Source of the DNA: DASRDB01 sp035652815
Lineage (GTDB): Bacteria; Chloroflexota; Ktedonobacteria; Ktedonobacterales; Ktedonobacteraceae
NCBI GenBank assembly: GCA_035652815.1
Contig: DASRDB010000009.1
Coordinates: 62,001 to 126,000 of the forward strand
DNA length: 64,000 nucleotides
Direction of reading: 5' to 3'
Each line of letters begins with the position of its first letter. The first letter of the stretch is position 1. A model generated the notes under the pieces. The model ran no database searches. It was not told the DNA's origin and worked only from the letters and a program-made list of their open reading frames with translations. Below, in pieces: positions 1 through 7,684 of this stretch. Position numbers and translations under genes: made by a program.

Positions 1-170
1 TTCGCCTCTCTCACTACTCGACACCTGCTTAGCAGCATTATACATCTCAACTGCTTTACAGGCATCCAGCTATTTTTTCTTGTCACTCTATAGACGGGAA
101 TTTTCTGTAAAGGACGCAATGTTTCTCTTATATAAAGACAACAAATTGCAGAGTAAGAAAGAGGCAATCC

Positions 171-584
171 ATGAAGCGTGTTCTATTTATCTGCACGCAC
201 AACTCGGCTCGTTCGCAGATGGCGGAGGGCCTGCTAAGGCATCTAGGCGGAGACCGCTTCGAGGTTTTTAGCGCGGGCACCGAGGCAACGCATGTGCGCC
301 CACTTGCTATCCAAGCAATGGCTGAACTCGGCATAGACATTTCCAGGCAGTCCTCCAAAACCCTCGAACGTTACCTGAACCAGCCTTTCGACGAGGTCAT
401 CACTGTCTGTGACACGGCAGCCGAAACATGCCCTATCTTCCCCGGCGCTTCCCACCGCCGCCACTGGTCCTTTGAAGACCCCTCAAAGGCACGAGGTACC
501 CAGGAAGAACAACTGGCCGTCTATCGACGTGTACGGGATGCTATCCTGGCAAGAATCGAAAATGAACTGCTGAAAGAGAAATAA
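171..584 (+). CDS. arsC: Arsenate reductase, thioredoxin-coupled (LMW-PTPase fold)
   Basis: Reduces arsenate to arsenite in the cytoplasm so that it can be exported. The 137-residue protein opens with the phosphatase-like P-loop CTHNSARS (Cys8 to Arg14). It also has the two resolving cysteines of the thioredoxin-dependent class, Cys80 and Cys87, in CDTAAETC, and the acid loop FEDPSKA with Asp103. Length and all three redox cysteines match the S. aureus ArsC type rather than the glutaredoxin type. The ATG follows AAGAGG by 7 bases. An acetyltransferase of the ArsN2 type starts 7 bases after the stop, making a two-gene arsenic unit. No arsR or arsenite pump is visible; they may lie upstream of the window. 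Confidence 0.95.
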   Translation: MKRVLFICTHNSARSQMAEGLLRHLGGDRFEVFSAGTEATHVRPLAIQAMAELGIDISRQSSKTLERYLNQPFDEVITVCDTAAETCPIFPGASHRRHWSFEDPSKARGTQEEQLAVYRRVRDAILARIENELLKEK

Positions 585-591
585 AACTACC

Positions 592-1041
592 ATGTCACCG
601 ACAATTGAGTTTGCAAATAACGATGACTTACCAAACATCCTTGCACTCCTCGAAAACAGTCATCTGCCGACCGAGGGACTACAAGACCATCTCGCAACAA
701 CCCTTATTGCCCTCCAATCGGGACAGATTGTGGGAAGCGTGGCTTTAGAAATCTATGGTTCAGCGGCTTTACTACGTTCGCTTGCGGTGGATAGCAACGT
801 GCATAGACAGGGACTTGGACAACAACTTACTAAGGCTGCACTTGATCTGGCAAAAACATTTAGCGTTCAAGAGGTCTACCTACTAACAGAAACAGCCAGC
901 GAGTTTTTTCCACGTTTCGGCTTTAAATCTATCCTACGAACAGAAGTAGCTCCTGCTATTCATAGCTCCGTAGAATGGTCTTCAGCCTGTCCAGTAACAG
1001 CGCAGGCGATGGTGCTTCATATCCAAGCAGAAAAGGTCTAG
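592..1041 (+). CDS. arsN2: GNAT N-acetyltransferase, ArsN2-like
   Basis: A 149-residue GNAT-fold acetyltransferase. The acetyl-CoA pyrophosphate loop is visible as HRQGLGQQL at about residues 78-86, after the strand LRSLAVD. The N-terminal LPTEGLQDHL and the later FFPRFGF segment resemble the ArsN2 group of arsenic-resistance acetyltransferases. Those are found next to arsC; their substrate is not firmly established, though the related ArsN1 acetylates phosphinothricin-like arsenicals. The start is 7 bases after the arsC stop with only a weak ribosome site, suggesting translational coupling. The ArsN2 assignment rests on sequence likeness from memory plus the neighbour; a generic GNAT is the fallback. 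Confidence 0.8.
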   Translation: MSPTIEFANNDDLPNILALLENSHLPTEGLQDHLATTLIALQSGQIVGSVALEIYGSAALLRSLAVDSNVHRQGLGQQLTKAALDLAKTFSVQEVYLLTETASEFFPRFGFKSILRTEVAPAIHSSVEWSSACPVTAQAMVLHIQAEKV

Positions 1042-1077
1042 ATAGAAATGGGATTGCGCATCAATTTATTGCGCTCG

Positions 1078-1142
1078 GCAAGGGGCTGGCTCTACAGTAT
1101 GAAGTGGCCTGTAGAGCCAGCCCCTTGCGGGTGGCTTCCGGT
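1078..1142. repeat. Family A palindromic repeat, copy A1 (left-truncated)
   Basis: Arms 1078-1097 and 1109-1128 are perfect 20-base reverse complements around an 11-base loop. The right side runs on into the family A outer sequence (GGGTGGCTTCCGG), but the matching left outer part is missing. It lies between the convergent genes arsN2 and FKBP and has no T-tract of its own. Confidence 0.9.
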
Positions 1143-1200
1143 CAATAATTATAACGGCTTCCGAAGTCCCTCTACAAAAAGTTTTGTTTTATGCCGTTCT

Positions 1201-1935
1201 TTAGCTTACACTGACCGCAGTCACTTCAAAGATCAGCGTAGCATTGGGTGGAATCGGCCCCTGACCTTGAGCGCCATATGCCAGCGCAGGCGGGATAATA
1301 ATAATACGTGTGCCGCCCTTTTTGATGCCCATCAGTCCCTCATCAAAGCCTTTAATCACCTGTCCCTGACCAAGCGTGACGCTCAAAGGCTGTCCCTGGC
1401 GATCATAGGAGCTATCAAACTTCGCGCCCGTTTTCTGTAACCATCCTGTGTACTCGACCGAAACCGTACTGCCTGATTTCGCGGCAGAACCACACCCAAC
1501 CTGTACATCAATATATTCCAGACCATCAGCCAGTTTGACAGGTGTGCCACTGGATGCCTGAGCGGGCGGTTTGGCTGGGCCAGCCTTTGGAGTGGGCGTC
1601 GTTTTGATCTTCGACAAGCATTCGGCAACGGCGCTTGCCGTCGCTGTTGCATGAATGTGGGACAATTTGGTAGCAGTCGCGTTCGCACTCGCCAGAGCGG
1701 CTGCCGCTTTGTCAGCATTGTATTTATTAATTTCAACGATACTGAAGATTGATACGGCGATAACAACGAGGCTGACAATTACGCTCGTCCATATCCGTTG
1801 ACGCCGACGACGGCGCGCAAGGCGTTGCAAACGTTCCTGCTGGCGCTGCCCCGGTCGGTGCAGTCGCTGCGATGTATTCGTTGCAGGAGTTTTTTTCTCC
1901 GGTGTTCCCTTTTTCCCATTCATCGTTTGCGTCAT
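1201..1935 (-). CDS. Membrane-anchored FKBP-type peptidyl-prolyl isomerase
   Basis: Catalyses cis-trans isomerisation of prolyl bonds, probably on the outer face of the membrane. The 244 residues comprise a very basic N-terminal tail (Arg-rich to about residue 47), one transmembrane helix (about 48-69), an Ala-rich spacer, a short Pro/Lys-rich stretch and a C-terminal FKBP domain (about 130-244). FKBP landmarks visible are VEYTGWL, KFDSS, VIKGFDEGL and ALAYGAQG. The tryptophan usual at the pocket floor in VIPGWxEG is Phe here, as in many bacterial FKBPs. The ATG at 1935 follows AAGGAGAG by about 10 bases. The protein is oriented with its basic tail inside, so the isomerase should face the envelope. 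Confidence 0.92.
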   Translation of the reverse strand: MTQTMNGKKGTPEKKTPATNTSQRLHRPGQRQQERLQRLARRRRRQRIWTSVIVSLVVIAVSIFSIVEINKYNADKAAAALASANATATKLSHIHATATASAVAECLSKIKTTPTPKAGPAKPPAQASSGTPVKLADGLEYIDVQVGCGSAAKSGSTVSVEYTGWLQKTGAKFDSSYDRQGQPLSVTLGQGQVIKGFDEGLMGIKKGGTRIIIIPPALAYGAQGQGPIPPNATLIFEVTAVSVS

Positions 1936-2038
1936 TAGGATAGATCTCTCCTTAAATAAAAGTAGTCAGGCAGATGAATTGCAAAGCTGAGTGTACTATT
2001 ACTAACGCATTCTGACAAGAGGGGATTTCAGATAAGAG

Positions 2039-2116
2039 ACCCGAAGGCACCCGCAAGGGGATGCCTCTACATATAAAACGGGCGGTAGAGGCATCCCCTT
2101 GCGGGTGCCTTCCGGG
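2039..2116. repeat. Family A palindromic repeat, copy A2
   Basis: Near-perfect inverted repeat of about 29 bases per arm (2041-2070 and 2085-2115, one base missing in the left arm) with a 14-base loop. It shares the outer motif CACCCGCAAGGGG and the inner motif CTCTAC with the other A copies. It lies in the divergent spacer between the FKBP gene and mnmA. Confidence 0.9.
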
Positions 2117-2163
2117 AACTCTCACTGCAAAAATTTGATGCGCACACTCATCTGCTTTGCTAT

Positions 2164-2192
2164 TTGACAAGCGTGTCCGACTGTGCTACCCT
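2164..2192 (+). promoter_or_regulatory. Predicted sigma-70 promoter of mnmA-lepA
   Basis: TTGACA at 2164-2169 and TACCCT at 2187-2192 with a 17-base spacer. It predicts a leader of about 125 bases before the mnmA start. Confidence 0.65.
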
Positions 2193-2255
2193 CTATATGG
2201 TACAAAAGGGCATGTATCGCTAAGCAAGCTTCACAACACAGGCAAATCCGTGTAG

Positions 2256-2282
2256 ACTAGCCCAAATGGCTAGTTCTTTTTG
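2256..2282 (+). terminator. Terminator-like hairpin in the mnmA leader (possible attenuator)
   Basis: ACTAGCC / GGCTAGT form a 7-bp stem with a CAAAT loop, followed at once by TCTTTTTG. It lies between the predicted promoter and mnmA, so it could stop transcription in the leader. No antiterminator partner or known ligand domain was recognised. Confidence 0.5.
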
Positions 2283-2324
2283 TATATTCTCTAAAAGGCA
2301 TCGAATCGAGCAGGGAGCATTCTC

Positions 2325-3488
2325 ATGGCAAGAATAGTCGTCGCGATGAGCGGCGGCGTAGATAGTTCTGTAGCCGCCGCACTTCTTAAGGAACAGGGGC
2401 ACGAGGTCATCGGTATCATGTTACGCCTCTGGTCCGAACCACACCTCATTGATGATGATGGGGTAGAGCGCGTCGTGCAAAATAAATGCTGCTCCCTCGA
2501 ATCGGTCGATGACGCCCGGCGCGTAGCTCGTATGCTCGACATTCCCTTTTACCTGGTCAACGTCGAGCAGGAGTTCAAGGATATCGTCGTGGATCACTTC
2601 TACGAGGAGTATGTAGCTGGCCGCACGCCCAATCCCTGCCTGAACTGCAACCGGCATATTCGCTTTACGGTGCTGCTTAACCGGGCGCTGGCTCTAGACG
2701 CCGATTATCTCGCGACAGGCCATTACGTGCGCGTCGACCAGCATCCTCTTACAGGTAAGTATCGTTTGCGCAGGGGTATCGATCCTGAGAAAGACCAGTC
2801 ATACGTGCTGCACGTACTCAACCAGCCGCAGCTAGCTCATGCTTGCTTTCCGCTGGGTGAATATACCAAGCCGCAGGTGCGTGCAATGGCTGCCGAGCGC
2901 GGTATGAGCATTGCCAGCAAGGCCGAAAGCCAGGAAATCTGCTTCGTCGCGCAAAATGATTATCGCGGTTTCATCGAACGCTACGCGCAGCTTGATGAGC
3001 GCGAACCCGTCGTGGCAGGCGCTCGTATCAACGTAGCCACGTCCAGCCGCCCGATTCAAATTCCACGCCCTGGCCCAATCTACAACCAGGATGGGCAGGA
3101 ACTCGGTCGCCATCGCGGGCTGGCCTACTACACCATCGGGCAGCGCAAGGGGCTTGGCCTGACCTCAACGGAGCCGCTACACGTCCTTTCAATTGACGCT
3201 GAACGCAACGCCCTGGTTGTCGGTCCGGCCTCAGCCCTCGAAAAGACTGGCTTCACCGTTGGCAAAATGCATTATGTAAGCGGCGAGACGCCAACGGAGC
3301 CATTTCGAGCGAAAGTACGCATTCGTTACAAGGCTCCTGAGCAGGAGGCCGAGGTGACCCCCTTGCCCGGCAATCGCGTACACGTGGAATTGTTACACCC
3401 GCAGCGTGCCATCACACCTGGACAGGCCGCAGTCTTCTATGGCGGCGAGGAGGGTGACGAGGTGTTGTGCGGAGGAATAATTGAATGA
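2325..3488 (+). CDS. mnmA: tRNA-specific 2-thiouridylase MnmA
   Basis: Thiolates U34 in the wobble position of tRNA-Lys, -Glu and -Gln, using ATP to adenylate the base and sulfur passed as persulfide. The 387-residue protein has the PP-loop SGGVDSS (residues 9-15) for ATP. The catalytic cysteine lies in NPCLNCNRHIRF (about residue 105) and the second catalytic cysteine in SQEICFVAQNDY (about 206). The C-terminal barrel follows. An insertion rich in Arg/Pro/Tyr near residues 240-260 makes it slightly longer than the usual 360-370. GGGAG lies 7 bases before the ATG. The stop overlaps the lepA start (ATGA), so the two are translated together. Confidence 0.97.
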   Translation: MARIVVAMSGGVDSSVAAALLKEQGHEVIGIMLRLWSEPHLIDDDGVERVVQNKCCSLESVDDARRVARMLDIPFYLVNVEQEFKDIVVDHFYEEYVAGRTPNPCLNCNRHIRFTVLLNRALALDADYLATGHYVRVDQHPLTGKYRLRRGIDPEKDQSYVLHVLNQPQLAHACFPLGEYTKPQVRAMAAERGMSIASKAESQEICFVAQNDYRGFIERYAQLDEREPVVAGARINVATSSRPIQIPRPGPIYNQDGQELGRHRGLAYYTIGQRKGLGLTSTEPLHVLSIDAERNALVVGPASALEKTGFTVGKMHYVSGETPTEPFRAKVRIRYKAPEQEAEVTPLPGNRVHVELLHPQRAITPGQAAVFYGGEEGDEVLCGGIIE

Positions 3489-5290
3489 CAGATCAAGCAC
3501 ATATACGCAATTTTTGTATCATTGCCCATATCGATCATGGCAAATCAACGCTGGCCGACCGCCTGCTTGAATATACCGGCACCGTCTCCAAACGCGAACT
3601 GATGGAGCAGACGCTCGATCAGATGGAACTGGAGCGCGAGAAAGGCATCACCATCAAGGCGCAGGCTGTGCGTATGATGTACGCAGCCCTCGATGGTCAG
3701 CAGTACGAACTGAACCTGATCGACACCCCCGGCCACGTCGATTTTACCTACGAGGTCTCGCGCAGCCTGGCCGCGTGTGAGGGCGCGTTGCTGGTCATCG
3801 ACGCCACACAGGGTATCGAGGCACAGACTCTTGCCAACCTCTATCTCGCGTTGGAGGCCGATCTGAACATCATTCCGGTCATCAACAAGATTGACCTGCC
3901 CAGCGCCGAACCTGAACGGGTGCGACAAGAAGTTGAGGACGTGATCGGCATTCCCAAAGACGAATGCATTCTGGCCTCGGCAAAAGAGGGCATTGGCACG
4001 CAGGATATCCTGGAAGCGGTCATACACCGGATTCCCCCTCCGAAGGGCAACCTGCGCCGTCCACTGCGCGCCCTCGTCTTCGATTCCCATTACGACTCGT
4101 ATAAAGGAGTGATCGCTTACGTGCGTATCGTCGATGGGGAATTGCACTCCGGAGAGAAAGTTGCCATGATGGCGACGGGCAGCACCACTGAAATCCTCGA
4201 AGCAGGCTATTTCCAGCCTCGCTTGATTGCTGCTCCGACGCTCTCTGCTGGCGAAGTTGGTTATATCGCGACCGGCTTCAAAAACGTGAAGGATTGCCGG
4301 GTCGGCGATACTGTCACTGTGCCTGCCGCGCTTGGCGAGGTTGAACCCCTGCCGGGATATAAGCCCGCCAAGCCAATGGTCTATGCCGGTATCTATCCCG
4401 TCGATGGCAACGAGTATCCGCTGCTACGTGATGCGCTTGACCGCCTCAAGCTCAACGACGCTTCGCTGTTCTACGAACCTGAGACCTCGAACGCGCTTGG
4501 CTTCGGCTTCCGCTGTGGCTTCCTCGGCCTGTTGCATATGGAGATCATCCAGGAACGCATCGAGCGAGAATACACCCTCGATATCCTGGCAACTGCTCCC
4601 AGCGTGGAATATTATGTCACTAAGACCGGCGGCGAGGTCATCGCCGTTGACAATCCATCGGAAATGCCCGACCCGGGCCAGATCGAGAAGATCGAGGAAC
4701 CCTGGATGGAGATATCCATCTTTACACCCTCGCGCTATATCGGCACCATCATGGACCTGGTGACAACCCGGCGCGGCACTTTCAAAGAGATGAAGTATAT
4801 CGAGGCCGAGCGGGTGCTGCTGACTTACAGCATTCCGCTTTCGGAACTGATTACCGACTTCTACGACCAGCTCAAGTCGCGCACCCAGGGCTATGCTTCG
4901 CTGGACTATACCTTTGGCGGCTACCAGGAAGCCGACCTTGTCAAGCTGGATATTCTGGTCAACGGTATGCCAGTAGACGCGCTTTCGCTGATCGTGCATC
5001 GAGACAAGGCCTATCCACAGGGCCGCGAACTGGTAGAAAAGCTGCGCCGCCTCATTCCACGTCAGCTTTTTGAAGTGCCCATTCAGGCCGCCATCGGTTC
5101 CCGCGTCATCGCCCGCGAAACGGTGAAAGCCATGCGTAAAGACGTCCTTGCCAAGTGTTACGGTGGCGACGTGACTCGCAAGCGCAAGCTGCTCGAAAAG
5201 CAGAAAGAGGGCAAAAAGCGCATGAAGATGGTCGGCAACGTCGAGATTCCCCAGGAAGCCTTCATGGCTATCCTCTCGCTTGGCGAATAG
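3485..5290 (+). CDS. lepA: Elongation factor 4 (LepA), ribosomal back-translocase GTPase
   Basis: A translational GTPase thought to act on stalled or misassembled ribosomes. Length is 601 residues, the normal LepA size. G1 AHIDHGKST (14-22), G3 DTPGHVDF, G4 NKID and the LepA-specific C-terminal domain ending QEAFMAILSLGE are present. The order GTPase, barrel, two alpha-beta domains, CTD is uninterrupted. The ATG overlaps the mnmA stop by four bases, so it shares the mnmA promoter. A bidirectional terminator follows within 10 bases of the stop. Confidence 0.98.
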   Translation: MTDQAHIRNFCIIAHIDHGKSTLADRLLEYTGTVSKRELMEQTLDQMELEREKGITIKAQAVRMMYAALDGQQYELNLIDTPGHVDFTYEVSRSLAACEGALLVIDATQGIEAQTLANLYLALEADLNIIPVINKIDLPSAEPERVRQEVEDVIGIPKDECILASAKEGIGTQDILEAVIHRIPPPKGNLRRPLRALVFDSHYDSYKGVIAYVRIVDGELHSGEKVAMMATGSTTEILEAGYFQPRLIAAPTLSAGEVGYIATGFKNVKDCRVGDTVTVPAALGEVEPLPGYKPAKPMVYAGIYPVDGNEYPLLRDALDRLKLNDASLFYEPETSNALGFGFRCGFLGLLHMEIIQERIEREYTLDILATAPSVEYYVTKTGGEVIAVDNPSEMPDPGQIEKIEEPWMEISIFTPSRYIGTIMDLVTTRRGTFKEMKYIEAERVLLTYSIPLSELITDFYDQLKSRTQGYASLDYTFGGYQEADLVKLDILVNGMPVDALSLIVHRDKAYPQGRELVEKLRRLIPRQLFEVPIQAAIGSRVIARETVKAMRKDVLAKCYGGDVTRKRKLLEKQKEGKKRMKMVGNVEIPQEAFMAILSLGE

Positions 5291-5299
5291 GACACACCA

Positions 5300-5341
5300 A
5301 AAAGAAAAAGGGACGCCGGATGTGACGTCCCTTTTTCTTTT
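5300..5341. terminator. Bidirectional intrinsic terminator, lepA / membrane protein
   Basis: AAAAGAAAAAGGGACG (5300-5315) pairs perfectly with 5326-5341 around a 10-base loop. The A-tract and T-tract on the two sides allow termination of lepA on + and of the converging gene on -. Confidence 0.9.
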
Positions 5342-5346
5342 TTTAT

Positions 5347-6165
5347 CTACTGAACAGGCGGATACTGTGAAGGCGGAAATTGCTGCTGCGGTGGAAGCTG
5401 CTGCGACCCCTGCTGCGGCCCCGTTGGCGGGTTCGGCTGCGGACGGAACTGCGTCGGCGAATAATCCGTGGGCGGCTGCCCCACAGGATACGGCGGATCT
5501 TTCAGTTCAGTTGGCTGGTACTGCTGCTCCGTGGGAGGCGGATACGGTGTTGATCCATACGAAGGATACGAGGGTGGCTGTGAAACATAGGGAGGCATCG
5601 AATCTCCCGTCACATACGGTGGCTGAGAATAAGGGAGCTGGGAGGAATAAGGGGGATACTGCGTGGACTGCGAATTGTACATCCAGGGCTGCGCTGTAGC
5701 AGCACCTATGCGCATCGCATAGATGCCTCCAACGCCAACGGCAACAACCGCTAAAAAGTACAGCCAGTAGCCAAAGCCCAGGCCAACACCCACAGAAGTA
5801 ATAGACACACCCATAAAGGAGATGCTATTCAAGCCAATTGCGAAAATGATCTGCATTAACACACCGAGCGCGCCCGCCCCGATTAAGCCGTAGATGCCCC
5901 AGCGAATCTGCTTTTCAACGGGCGTCGTAGCCATACCGAAAGGGTTGCTGCGATAAATCAACAGAGCAGCCACAACGATTGCCGCAATAGCCACTAACAA
6001 CTCAAGCCAGAGCAGGCCCTGAAATTGCGTTACCTGCGAGCCACTTAATGAAAGCGCGGCAACAGGAGTAGAAACATAAGGGAGAAAAAAAGCGATGAAT
6101 GCAACGATCCCACCCATACCCGCGATCACATAGCCACGATTTTTCTGAAGTTTCAATGTGTCCAT
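5347..6165 (-). CDS. Membrane protein, four helices plus Pro/Gln/Tyr-rich tail
   Basis: Function not recognised. The 272 residues have four predicted membrane helices (about 11-33, 50-70, 87-110, 125-150) and then a tail of about 120 residues. The tail is built of short Pro, Gln, Tyr and Ser repeats (PPYVSQPP, PQQQFPPS), a disordered low-complexity segment. It resembles proteins that carry a helix bundle with a Pro/Tyr-rich tail for protein contacts. The next gene upstream on the same strand (6282-7100) has the same length and plan, so the two look like divergent paralogues or a functional pair. The ATG at 6165 follows AAAGGTG by about 11 bases. Confidence 0.75.
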   Translation of the reverse strand: MDTLKLQKNRGYVIAGMGGIVAFIAFFLPYVSTPVAALSLSGSQVTQFQGLLWLELLVAIAAIVVAALLIYRSNPFGMATTPVEKQIRWGIYGLIGAGALGVLMQIIFAIGLNSISFMGVSITSVGVGLGFGYWLYFLAVVAVGVGGIYAMRIGAATAQPWMYNSQSTQYPPYSSQLPYSQPPYVTGDSMPPYVSQPPSYPSYGSTPYPPPTEQQYQPTELKDPPYPVGQPPTDYSPTQFRPQPNPPTGPQQGSQQLPPQQQFPPSQYPPVQ

Positions 6166-6281
6166 AGCCGTAACACCTTTCTGGAGACTATCTGCAAGTT
6201 GAAAAGAACCTGCTCCGCTTCTCCTAAAAACTACAACTTAATCTTAACATGGTACATAAGAAATTATCAAGTAAGAATCGA

Positions 6282-7100
6282 TCAATTTGATGCCGAAGGC
6301 GGCCAGTTTGATGTATCCGACCCGGCTGGATAATAAGGATACGGCGAAAATGGTTGTGAAGTAGAGGGCGAAGTATCTGGCCGTGATTGTGTCGGGTATT
6401 GCGAGGGAGGTTGCATATAGGTGGGGTACTCAGCATAACCTGCTCCAGTTGGTGGTGGAGGGGCCTGCCATGCTGGAGGAGTAACAGGAAATGAGGGCAC
6501 AGGCGGCGTTACGGAGGATGGTAAGGATACCGACTGTTGCGGCGGATACCAGGTAGAAGCCTGGACTGTTGGTGATACCACCTGCGGAGACGCTCGCCTC
6601 ACCACTTCAATAATCGCCCCTACCACAATAACTATCATCGCCAGAAGATACAACCAGAAACCGGTCGAGAAAAAGCTTGTCACCGAGATGACAGAAGTAC
6701 TCGATGCATTGCTCGCCAGCACGTAAATAGCGGCATAAATGGCAAAACCAATCACACCTAACGCCATAACTCCACCTGCATACGCCTTTTTCACTCCACG
6801 CGAGACACTGCTCCGCATCGCCAAACCGGCTAGCAAAGCGGCCAATACCGCCATCCCTACTGCTGCCCAGAGACCAATGGACAACATTCTGGTGCCAATG
6901 ACAGCATTATTCGCTGACGCACTATTCGGGGCCATATATTGCGCCATTTGTCCAACCTGGCCAACCAGACTTGCTATCTGTTGAGCCGTTAAAGAGAAAG
7001 GTCCAAATCCCAGGAATGGTAAAGCAAAAAAAGAGAGCATTGCGACTATGGCACCAACCAGCGCGAAAACAAACCCAAAAATTTTATTTTGTGACTGCAT
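6282..7100 (-). CDS. Membrane protein, four helices plus Pro-rich tail (partner of 5347-6165)
   Basis: Function not recognised. The 272 residues contain four predicted helices (about 8-32, 70-93, 105-128, 142-166) and a Pro/Ser/Thr/Tyr-rich tail (about 170-272). Helical segments are Ala/Gly/Val rich. Identical length and architecture to the downstream gene suggest an old duplication, although identity by eye is low. The ATG at 7100 has AGAGAGG about 13 bases upstream. A clear promoter lies at 7172-7201, so the gene does not depend on the RNA unit further upstream. Confidence 0.72.
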   Translation of the reverse strand: MQSQNKIFGFVFALVGAIVAMLSFFALPFLGFGPFSLTAQQIASLVGQVGQMAQYMAPNSASANNAVIGTRMLSIGLWAAVGMAVLAALLAGLAMRSSVSRGVKKAYAGGVMALGVIGFAIYAAIYVLASNASSTSVISVTSFFSTGFWLYLLAMIVIVVGAIIEVVRRASPQVVSPTVQASTWYPPQQSVSLPSSVTPPVPSFPVTPPAWQAPPPPTGAGYAEYPTYMQPPSQYPTQSRPDTSPSTSQPFSPYPYYPAGSDTSNWPPSASN

Positions 7101-7171
7101 CCAATACCAGACCTCTCTGCATACTATTGCATAATCGTTTAACAGATAAAGTATTGTTCATAGCCATCAAA

Positions 7172-7201
7172 AGTATACTGGAATAATATGCTAAAACACA
7201 A
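7172..7201 (-). promoter_or_regulatory. Predicted promoter of the 6282-7100 membrane protein
   Basis: On the minus strand TTGTGT (7201-7196), an 18-base spacer and TATACT (7177-7172). It lies between the upstream terminator and the gene. Confidence 0.6.
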
Positions 7202-7242
7202 GCTTAATAGGAAAAAGGGATGGGTTCGCAGACAACAAAAAA

Positions 7243-7266
7243 GGCTAGCTCGTTAACGAGCTAGCC
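7243..7266 (-). terminator. Intrinsic terminator of the 7.2-7.6 kb RNA
   Basis: Perfect 10-bp stem GGCTAGCTCG/CGAGCTAGCC with a TTAA loop. On the minus strand it is followed by TTTTTTG, and the plus side also has a T-rich run, so it can act both ways. Confidence 0.9.
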
Positions 7267-7507
7267 TTTTTCTCTTTTTCTTTTTCTGCACAACTCCCGT
7301 GTCACGTTCAACCGAGATGATTTTTCATATAATCGGGCACATAGATTAGATAACCCGTTATAATCAATCCCCCTGGTTACCTCCCGCCAACCTGCGACGT
7401 AAGCCGTCGAAAAGACCCGCTATGCTCTACTCATTTGAGATAGACGCGGTAAGCCAGGTACTGGCCTTCAGCCCAGAGGCTCGGTTTGCCCGCCTTCACG
7501 GGCCCAC

Positions 7508-7564
7508 CTAGTCAATTTGAAAGACCATCCCGAAGAGGCGTATTGGTTTCTTCATTGGTTTCAT
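7508..7564 (-). CDS. Putative 18-residue leader peptide inside the RNA unit
   Basis: Reads MKPMKKPIRLFGMVFQID then TAG. AAGGAGG stands 4 bases before the ATG, one of the best ribosome sites in the window. CATTGGT upstream can pair either with ACCAATG in codons 2-4 or with the second ACCAAT a few codons later. The SD and start would sit in the loop of the first hairpin, so two alternative structures are possible. The GMVFQ segment is reminiscent of the drug-stalled ErmB leader (LVFQM), but no resistance gene follows. It may be translated, or the ORF may be chance inside a non-coding RNA. Confidence 0.4.
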   Translation of the reverse strand: MKPMKKPIRLFGMVFQID

Positions 7565-7655
7565 AGAACCTCCTTCCAGAAGACCAATGCAAGTCCTCTC
7601 GTAGGTGCCAGGGTCTCTTGTGTTCCCTGGTAAGTCCCTTATTTGGAACACTTCT

Positions 7656-7684
7656 AATATACCATCTTGTTTCACAAAAGTCAA
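7656..7684 (-). promoter_or_regulatory. Strong sigma-70 promoter of the RNA unit
   Basis: Minus strand: TTGACT (7684-7679), 17-base spacer, TATATT (7661-7656). The predicted RNA start is near 7648. It is among the closest matches to consensus in the window. Confidence 0.8.

Larger units (their letters stand above)
7236..7648 (-). ncRNA. Unassigned structured RNA, about 410 nt, own promoter and terminator
   Basis: Between a near-consensus promoter (7656-7684) and a strong intrinsic terminator (stem 7243-7252 / 7257-7266, GGCTAGCTCG with loop TTAA, then six T) lies about 410 bases with no ordinary gene. The minus strand can fold into several local hairpins: CCAGGG/CCCTGG near the 5' end, GCCCG/CGGGC, TCTA-CTC/GAG-TAGA inside CCGC/GCGG, CGACG/CGTCG. 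An 18-codon ORF with a good ribosome site is embedded at 7508-7564. I compared it by eye with RNase P RNA, tmRNA, 6S RNA and SRP RNA. It lacks their diagnostic blocks (GAGGAAAGTCC, a T-arm with tRNA-like ends, the 6S bubble, GGAAGGAAGCAGC). The transcription unit is well supported; its identity is open. Confidence 0.6.

Noticed and set aside
1048..1440. 130-codon frame on + after arsN2
   Set aside because: It runs through repeat A1 and the antisense of the FKBP gene; no ribosome site.
7236..7648. RNase P RNA, tmRNA, SRP RNA or 6S RNA
   Set aside because: Length suits the first two, but the conserved blocks are missing by eye; GGCTTAC and CTAGGTGGG matches are too short and in the wrong place.
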